Assembly (NCBI GenBank): GCA_039720395.1
Contig: CM077832.1
Coordinates: forward strand, 22,345,607 to 22,409,606
DNA from: Liquidambar formosana
Taxonomy: Eukaryota > Streptophyta > Magnoliopsida > Saxifragales > Altingiaceae
DNA: 64,000 nucleotides
Reading direction: 5' to 3'
Positions 57,857 through 64,000 of the stretch are shown piece by piece. Below the pieces are notes generated by a model, which did not search any database, was not told where the DNA came from, and saw nothing but the letters and a program-made list of their open reading frames with translations. Position 1 is the first letter of the stretch. Each line of letters starts with the position of its first letter. The translations under genes and the position numbers were made by a program.

Positions 57857-60151
57857 ATGAGTTCAAAAGCAGCTAGAGAGTGTCATGCAGTGTGTGTACC
57901 AGTCCCAGCACAGGGCCATGTGAACCCCATGATGCAGCTAGCCAAGCTTCTACACTCAAGAGGCTTCTACATAACCTTTGTCAACACTGAGTTAAATCAC
58001 AAACGCTTGGTCAGGTCCCAAGGACTTGATTGGGTTCAAGGCTTGGTTGATTTCCAGTTCGAAACCATACCCGATGGAATGCCTCCATCTGATCCTGACG
58101 CAACCCAAGATCCTCAGATGATTTGTAAGGCGGTCAAAAAAAACTTTTTGGCCCCATTTCGAGACGTATTGGCTAAGTTGAACTTAGCGGCCGAAGTGCC
58201 TCGGATTACGTGCGTAATTGCAGATGGATTCATAAGCTCTGCCAAAATAGCAGGGGAAGAAGTGGGCGTTCCTGTGGTGCAGCTTTGGCCTGCCTCGGCT
58301 TGTGGGTTCATGGGATGTCTGCAGTGCACTGAGCTCATCAAAAGAGGCATTGTTCCATTCAAAGGTACACATGCATGTTCTTAATTGCATCACTAACCTT
58401 ATTTTTTATTTTGAATTCTTAGCAAAAGAATTAAAAAAAACACCTTATTTTTTGAATTTTGGCAACAAGTTGCAACTAATGGGCTGAATTCATGATCTCT
58501 AATTTTTGTAGCCGTAGCATTGAACAAACTCTTCATGGTTTTGAAATTCAGCGCCTAGGTGGTTAGTAGTTGGCCAAATTATATCTTGACCTATAATAAA
58601 ATCTCAAATGATGTAGCACAATGCTATATGTTGCTTGAAGCTAATTTCTTAAAATCAAGTGTTTTTTTGTTATTAAAAAAAAAAAATAAATAAATAAATG
58701 AAAAAAATTTTAAAAAAATGAAAAAAATATTCAAATATTTTCTTAATAAGTTTTGAAGGTACAGGTAAAGCCACGTTATATAGGATTTTGTCGTGTGCAG
58801 GGCAGGGCCGAGCGTGATCAATGCTAAACAAATGGACTACCAAAACCAAATTCCTTTTATATTGGATTACATGAGCATCATCTTTTCTATGATGGTTCAA
58901 TTATTTTAAAGGTCCACCAACCCTTTGATCTGTAACAGAACTCAATTTTGTAAGAGCATCAAATTTTAGGGGTTAAAACAAAATAAAACATAAAACATAA
59001 CCAAAAAAAAAAAAAAAAAAAAAAATTCCGATGATACCGATCTAGGGCAACTCCACATCAACATTGCATGATTAATGGCCCATCATATATATACTCGAGA
59101 TTAAGCTTGATAAGTCCTTTGTTTTTTCTTTTTTTCTTTTCTCGCCAAGTTTTTTTAAGTCTAATTATTATATGACTAAATCCTTTGTAACAATTTTATC
59201 CTACATGCTTAATTGCCAGATGAAAACTTCATTACGGATGGCACTCTTGATACTCCTATAGATTGGATCCCAGGCATGAGCAACATTCGACTCAAGGACA
59301 TTCCAACCCAAATTAGAACCACAAACCCTAATGATTTCCTTCTCAATTTCATAGCAGAGGAAGCACAAAATTGCTTAAAAGCTTCTGCAATCATCATCAA
59401 CACCTTCGAAACATTCGAACATGAAGTGTTAGCAGCAATGAAGACCATGGCCCCTCGAATTTACACTATGGGTCCTTTTTCCTTGCTCGGACGGCACATG
59501 CCCAATAGCCAAGTCAAGTCATTAAGGTTAAGTTTATGGAAGGAAGACTCAAAATGCCTAGAATGGCTAGATAGAAGAGAACCCAAATCGGTTGTGTACG
59601 TGAATTATGGTAGCGTGACAGTGATGACGGACCGACACTTGAAAGAGTTCGCATGGGGACTAGCAAATAGCAAGCACCCATTTTTATGGATCGTTCCACC
59701 TGATATTGTGATGGGTGATTCAGCAATCTTGCCCCAAGAATTCATTGAGGAGACAAAAGAAAGAGGATTCCTAGCCAATTGGTATCCACAAGATAAAGTG
59801 CTTTCTCACCCATCTTTAGGAGTTTTTCTAACACATTGTGGGTGGAATTCTACATTGGAAAGTGTTTGTGCAGGCGTGCCTATAATCTGTTGGCCTTTCT
59901 TTTTTGAGCAGCAAACGAATTGTCGATATGCATGCACCATGTGGGGGATTGGCATGGAAGTCAACCATGATGTAAAGCGTGACGAAGTTGAAAATCTTAT
60001 TAGGGAAATGATGGAAGGGGATAGAGGGAAGCAAATGAGGAATAGAGCTCTGGAATGGAAGAAGGAAGCAGAGGAAGCCACTGATATTGGAGGGTCATCT
60101 TACAATGATTTGGACAAATTAATTAAGGAGGTTCTCCATTGTAGTAAGTGA
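57857..60151 (+). CDS. UDP-glycosyltransferase, UGT85 family, two exons
   Basis: Family-1 enzyme expected to move a sugar, probably glucose, from UDP-sugar to a small acceptor such as a terpene alcohol, cyanohydrin or phenolic. The acceptor cannot be read from sequence. Exons are 57857-58364 and 59220-60151, with a GT-AG phase-1 intron of 855 bp at the point usual for UGT85 (PFK/DEN). 479 residues. Start MSSKAARECHAVCVPVPAQG is the first in-frame ATG. QGHVNPM holds the catalytic His, about 21. The 44-residue PSPG box spans about 357-400, from WYPQDKVLSHP through HCGWNS to WPFFFEQ, ending in the Gln associated with UDP-glucose. Two oddities: WIVPPD where relatives, including the local pseudogene, have WIVRPD, and WYPQ instead of WCPQ. 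No stop or frameshift. The 5' leader is occupied by a TRIM. Confidence 0.95.
58365..59219 (+). other. UGT intron
   Basis: 855 bp, GTACAC...TTGCCAG, AT-rich with poly-A tracts. No nested gene. Confidence 0.9.
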
Positions 60152-60419
60152 GTGAAAACCAAGTGAGGGCAACCCACCACGGTCATTGTGGTCAGTGGCA
60201 AAACCATCATTTAAAATAAAGACCTCAGCAATAAGAACGTCGTCTTCAATAGCTGATGCATTGCATTATTTCTTTAACAACTTCTGAACAATGTTGGGGG
60301 TATTTTAAATATTTTCCTATTGTTTTACATTAACCCTAATTATTACAGGGTTGTTTATAGTGGGTTGGCCATAAAAAGGCTTGTATCTTGTATTCTCTTC
60401 TTTGTTACTCTCAGAACAT

Positions 60420-60425
60420 AATAAA
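60420..60425 (+). terminator. Candidate polyadenylation signal of the UGT
   Basis: AATAAA about 270 bp past the stop codon, followed by T/G-rich sequence. That downstream sequence may instead belong to a LINE tail. Confidence 0.4.
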
Positions 60426-60439
60426 ATTGTGTGTAAACC

Positions 60440-60657
60440 TGTGTGGTGTGGTTGGGGTCTAATTTTTAGTTGTTTGTATTTTTGGGAGTTTTCATTTTGT
60501 AGTTTTTGTATGCCTTCTTGGAACTTAGTGCTTTGTCTTAGCGGTGGATCTCTTGGGTTGTCTTGTTGTTGGTATGCTTTCTTCATCTATTGGGTGTCTT
60601 TTTTGGTGTATCACATATTAATAAAATCTACTTCTATTACCGACCAAAAAAAAATTT
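60440..60657 (+). mobile_element. LINE 3' tail
   Basis: T/G-rich stretch ending AATAAAATCTACTTCTATTA, then ACCGACCAAAAAAAAA. Same style as the tail in the UGT pseudogene intron. The 5' border is not fixed. Confidence 0.5.
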
Positions 60658-61027
60658 ATGTGTGAATAACTCGACTAGATGCAACAACTTAAATCTTCTA
60701 TATTGTTGCTTCTTCTTTAATTCTATAAGTATCTGCCCTCATAATTACTCAAGACAGCTGGTGAGACATAGAGCGACCAGAGCAGGTGAGATATGCAAAG
60801 TGATCTCGTGTATCTTCTTTTGACTTTTCTATCTACTTTTGTCTTTAGAATTATTTCTTTATTCTTTACTTTGTAAAACCTTTTTCCATATAAATAGAAA
60901 GGCAATCAGGCTGCTCCACCCAATTTGAGTGGCAGACATCCTTTCCTTACTATATCATATTTTCACACAAAAAAATAGTGGCTGCTGAATACGTTTTCTC
61001 TAAAACCTTCCCAGATTCAGCATAGTT

Positions 61028-61150
61028 CTCCATTTTAGTGAGGAAGTGAAAACTAAGTGAGGGCACCCCACCACGGCCATTGTGGTCAGTGGTCAAAACC
61101 ATCATTTAAAATAAAAACCTCGGCAGTGACAACCTCGTCTTGCATCAGCT
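61028..61150 (+). pseudogene. Duplicate of the UGT 3' end (last codons region and 3' UTR)
   Basis: Matches 60142-60265 (GTGAGGGCAACCCACCACGG against GTGAGGGCACCCCACCACGG, then GTGGTCAGTGG and CCATCATTTAAAATAAA) with scattered changes. No UGT coding sequence precedes it. It marks the end of a lost tandem UGT copy or a small local duplication. Confidence 0.8.
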
Positions 61151-62861
61151 GACTCATAAAAAAAAATGACGCAAGCACCTCGTCTACAGCTGATACATTG
61201 CATGCTTGCAATAAGAACCTTTTCAATAGACATTTTTGAGGAGCTGCATAAAAAATAGAGGAAAACGAGAGTTGGTCATCTGCCACCGTTACCAACTTTA
61301 ATGCGTCATTTTTTTTTTCTTCGTGATCGAAAACGAACCATTAGCTAAAGATTAAACATATGGTATTAAAATGGCTCTGACTGAAAATTGAGAAGGGGAA
61401 AAATTTGACAAACTGACAAAACCAACCCCAAAAATTCCCCAAAAGATAGAAGCTGTGTAGACAAAACAGAGGACCTTTCAACATAAAGCTAAAGCCTAGC
61501 TAGAGAAGCAAGAAAAAGCCAGCAAAGACATTCCAGGCACAGCATTCCATGATTCCAAGGAGGCACCAAGCACCACACTCCATGAAGTAAAGAGCTAATA
61601 ACACAGGAAGATCGGCTTGCAAATCACCAACCCATTAAACAGAGCGTGGTCAATCCAGAAACAAACCGGACACAGAATGGAGTGTTTTGCAAAAAATAAA
61701 TGGTATATTGCAAAAATAATTGGTCTAATTGTCTTACCCAAATGGCGTGATAGCTGAGCTAGCGGATTAAAAAATTCATTGTAGAAAATGCTAAAAAAAG
61801 GCCCCAATTTTTTTTCCCAAATGATGCATGTGGGACCAGTAACTGCCTCATCAACCCATTAAGCAAATTTATTCTTTTAATGAGAATTTTAGTTAGGTGA
61901 CTAAACTGTCGTATCATTTGAGCAAGTAAATATTTGAACACTTAGGCATTTTCTTAACAAAAAAAAAAAAAAAAAAAAAAAACCTATTAGTATTATTCGG
62001 AAAATGGTAATAGAGATGAATTGGCTGTTAGCTGAATAAGGTGAAAAACATTTGATTAGGCATATGCCCTTTAAAAGAGTAAAACAAAACAAAAGCTAAA
62101 AAGGTAGTGAAAACTTTGAAGCGTATTAAATTATACGCCCTTATCATTTCATTCTCTCTCCTCTCCCAGACTGAACAGTTTTCCTTCCCTCTCTCTTCTC
62201 TCTCCCATCATCTCCTCTAATCCATTTTTTCTCCATACCCATCAAATACAAGATGCCGTTGGCAAGAAGCTTCGACGGCGGCAAATCTAGTGACTCCAAG
62301 AGGTTCTGATGAAGGCAGATTTAATGACTTCAAAAGGTTTTGACAATGGTGAATCTAGTGACGCCAAGAAGCTTCGACGGGGTGGATCTAATCTTCTTCT
62401 TCTTCTTCTTCTTTTTTTTATTTTTGTATTTTTTTTTTCTCTTCAGATCAGTGTATAGTGTTTTTTATTTTTTGAAGAATGAAGCTATCCTAATTTTTTG
62501 AAGAATGAAATTATTCTTATTTTCAAGATAATTATTCAGACTTTTCACGATAATTATCGTGATTTTTCAAAATAATTTTACTAAAGTTATTATGATTTCA
62601 AAGATAATTATCCAAAATTTTCATGATAATTATCGTGATTTTTCAAGATACTTATTGTGAGTTTCTAGTTTTTGTGAAAAATCTAATTGTACATCAAATT
62701 GGATAAGTTGCTTGATTTTGCTACTAGTTAAACCGTGAAGATGACAGAGCTACCTTTTGTAGGTTTGGGGTATTTTAGCAAAGCAGTTTGCTTAAGTAAC
62801 CGTTCCATTTGAAAAAAGCCAATCACAAACAACCTCTATGCATCATCTCATGAAGTCGTCC
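61151..62861. other. Intergenic with short degenerate repeats, no gene seen
   Basis: At about 62255-62385 three imperfect units around 'aagcttcgacgg...tctagtgac' and a (TTC)n run. At 62520-62650 'gataattatcgtgatttttca' is repeated. Confidence 0.5.
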
Positions 62862-63310
62862 TTCACATGTCATCCTATGTATCACTACTCCTATTTTTTA
62901 TAATTTTTTTAAAAGTTCTAGTCCCTCACATGTCATCCTGTGCATCACTACTTCTATTATTTATAATTTTCTTAGAAGTTGGTAATCATTTAGCAACTAC
63001 TCTTATTATTTATCAACTACTCCTATTATTTCTTATTATTTATCAACTACTCCTATTATTTATAATTTTTTTAAAAGTTCTAATCCCTCACATGTCATCC
63101 TGTGCATCACTACTTCTATTATTTATAATTTTTTTAGAAGTTCATAACCATTTAGCAACTACTCTTATTATTTATCATTTTTTTAAAAGTTCTAGTCCCT
63201 CACATGTCATCCTGTGCATCACTACTTCTATTATTTATAATTTTTTTTAAAAGTTCGTAATCATTTTGCAACTACACCTATTATTTAGCAACTACTCCTA
63301 TTATTTATAC
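62862..63310. repeat. Tandem array of 60-165-bp units
   Basis: CTCACATGTCATCCTGTGCA followed by 'tcactacttctattatttataatttttt' occurs four times (about 62865, 62924, 63087 and 63198), with intervening 'agcaactactcttattattta' sub-repeats. The 127-codon open frame across it is a by-product of the repeat length. Confidence 0.9.
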
Positions 63311-63689
63311 TTTCAAAACACAAACAGGGAGTGCTCAAAAAGTCTCATATATATAATTATATACTCCGAAAAAGCTTTCACGTTGTTCTCCAAAGATTTT
63401 GTAATAAATGAGATTCAATGAAAAGAGACTCCTACAACTTTATTTGCAGCTTTCCACCACTTGTGTACAAAAATTGGATACCCAACGGCACAACGAACTT
63501 CTTTCTTATTGATAGGCCGATAGGACAAAAAATACAACTGTCATTTTTCCTCCCATGTTTTCAACGTTCATTATTATTAGTCAAAGCCATCTCTCACTAC
63601 GCATGCTCCTTTCGTTTCAAATTGAATATCCTCAACTTCATTTTCAGCTGTTTTAAAATTAGGGTCAAGCGATTGTCTTATCACATAAA

Positions 63690-64000
63690 ATATTTTAAAT
63701 CTCATTTTTAACTTATATTTTTAACATTTTATGAAAATATAAAAAAAAAATTACGAAAACTAATTACACAGTCTACTAAAAAACATTATTTCGGACAACT
63801 TTGTAGGAGAAATTTTTTCCAAAATTTGTCATTTAAATAAACTTTTTATTATTTTTCATGGAAAATAAAATAGAGATTGTAAATTACCAAAATTTCTAGT
63901 TAAAAGATAAATTTTGGAAAAACTTTATTCTACAAAATTGTTCGAAATAATGTTTTCTAGTAAACAATACGACTAGATTTCATAAAACCCTTTTATGTTT
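63690..64000. mobile_element. Long hairpin MITE, family M1 (copy 4, cut by the window end)
   Basis: AACATTATTTCGGACAACTT...AAAATTGTTCGAAATAATGT are inverted arms matching the copies at 19583, 34110 and 38331. Confidence 0.75.

Noticed and set aside
62867..63250. 127-codon Leu/Ile-rich ORF resembling membrane segments
   Set aside because: It is a translated tandem array; the hydrophobic pattern comes from TTATTATTT-rich DNA.
62862..63310. CRISPR-like repeat-spacer array
   Set aside because: Repeats are long, irregular and AT-rich without unique spacers, and the genome is a plant nuclear one.

Overview
The window is nuclear DNA of a flowering plant, most likely a eudicot. Two spliced plant genes have canonical GT-AG introns. 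The spaces between them are AT-rich, full of (TA)n and (GA)n microsatellites and poly-A/T runs, and packed with plant transposons of almost every class. The species cannot be named from the sequence.

Two genes look intact. (1) A glutamate decarboxylase (GAD) lies on the minus strand at 8730-19370. It has six exons, 499 codons, the PLP lysine motif and a C-terminal calmodulin-binding tail. Its second intron is about 6 kb. (2) A family-1 UDP-glycosyltransferase of UGT85 type lies on the plus strand at 57857-60151. It has two exons, 479 codons and a complete PSPG box. It is the only survivor of a local UGT85 cluster. Relatives remain as a two-exon pseudogene (42815-46395, minus), a C-terminal fragment (53391-53749, plus), an internal fragment of a different UGT85 subtype (41023-41184, minus), an 84-bp start-codon fragment fused to a copia gag relic (29793-29876, minus), and a 3'-end duplicate (61028-61150, plus). 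One terminal exon of a HAD-type hydrolase is stranded at 23398-23649.

Layout: 1-4870 is repeats, including a foldback MULE-like element. 4871-8112 is a complete non-autonomous LTR element with two 877-bp LTRs and a 391-codon ORF I cannot identify. 8730-19370 is GAD, with a SINE and MITEs in its introns. 19.5-31.7 kb is a retroelement graveyard: a Ty3 RT relic, copia ends, a SIRE-like LTR carrying a SINE, a TRIM with a perfect target duplication, and a truncated copia with an iMet primer-binding site. 31.9-33.8 kb is a LINE split by a Helitron-like element. 34.1-40.6 kb is an unequal tandem duplication in which only one copy carries a hAT-like element, so its empty site is preserved. 40.4-53 kb holds the UGT pseudogene and three dispersed copies of one repeat block. 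53.4-57.8 kb holds a UGT fragment, another Helitron-like element, a LINE RNase H relic, a SINE and a composite TRIM. The last element ends 12 bp before the UGT start codon. The final part is tandem repeats and another hairpin MITE.

The most interesting features are the composite TRIM with two primer-binding sites in the UGT85 leader, the copia-gag/UGT chimera, the unidentified ORF of the 3.2-kb LTR element, and several insertions whose empty sites or target duplications can be read directly. I see no CRISPR, phage, rRNA or tRNA gene, and no metabolic gene cluster beyond the UGT85 remnants. All repeat calls were made by eye.
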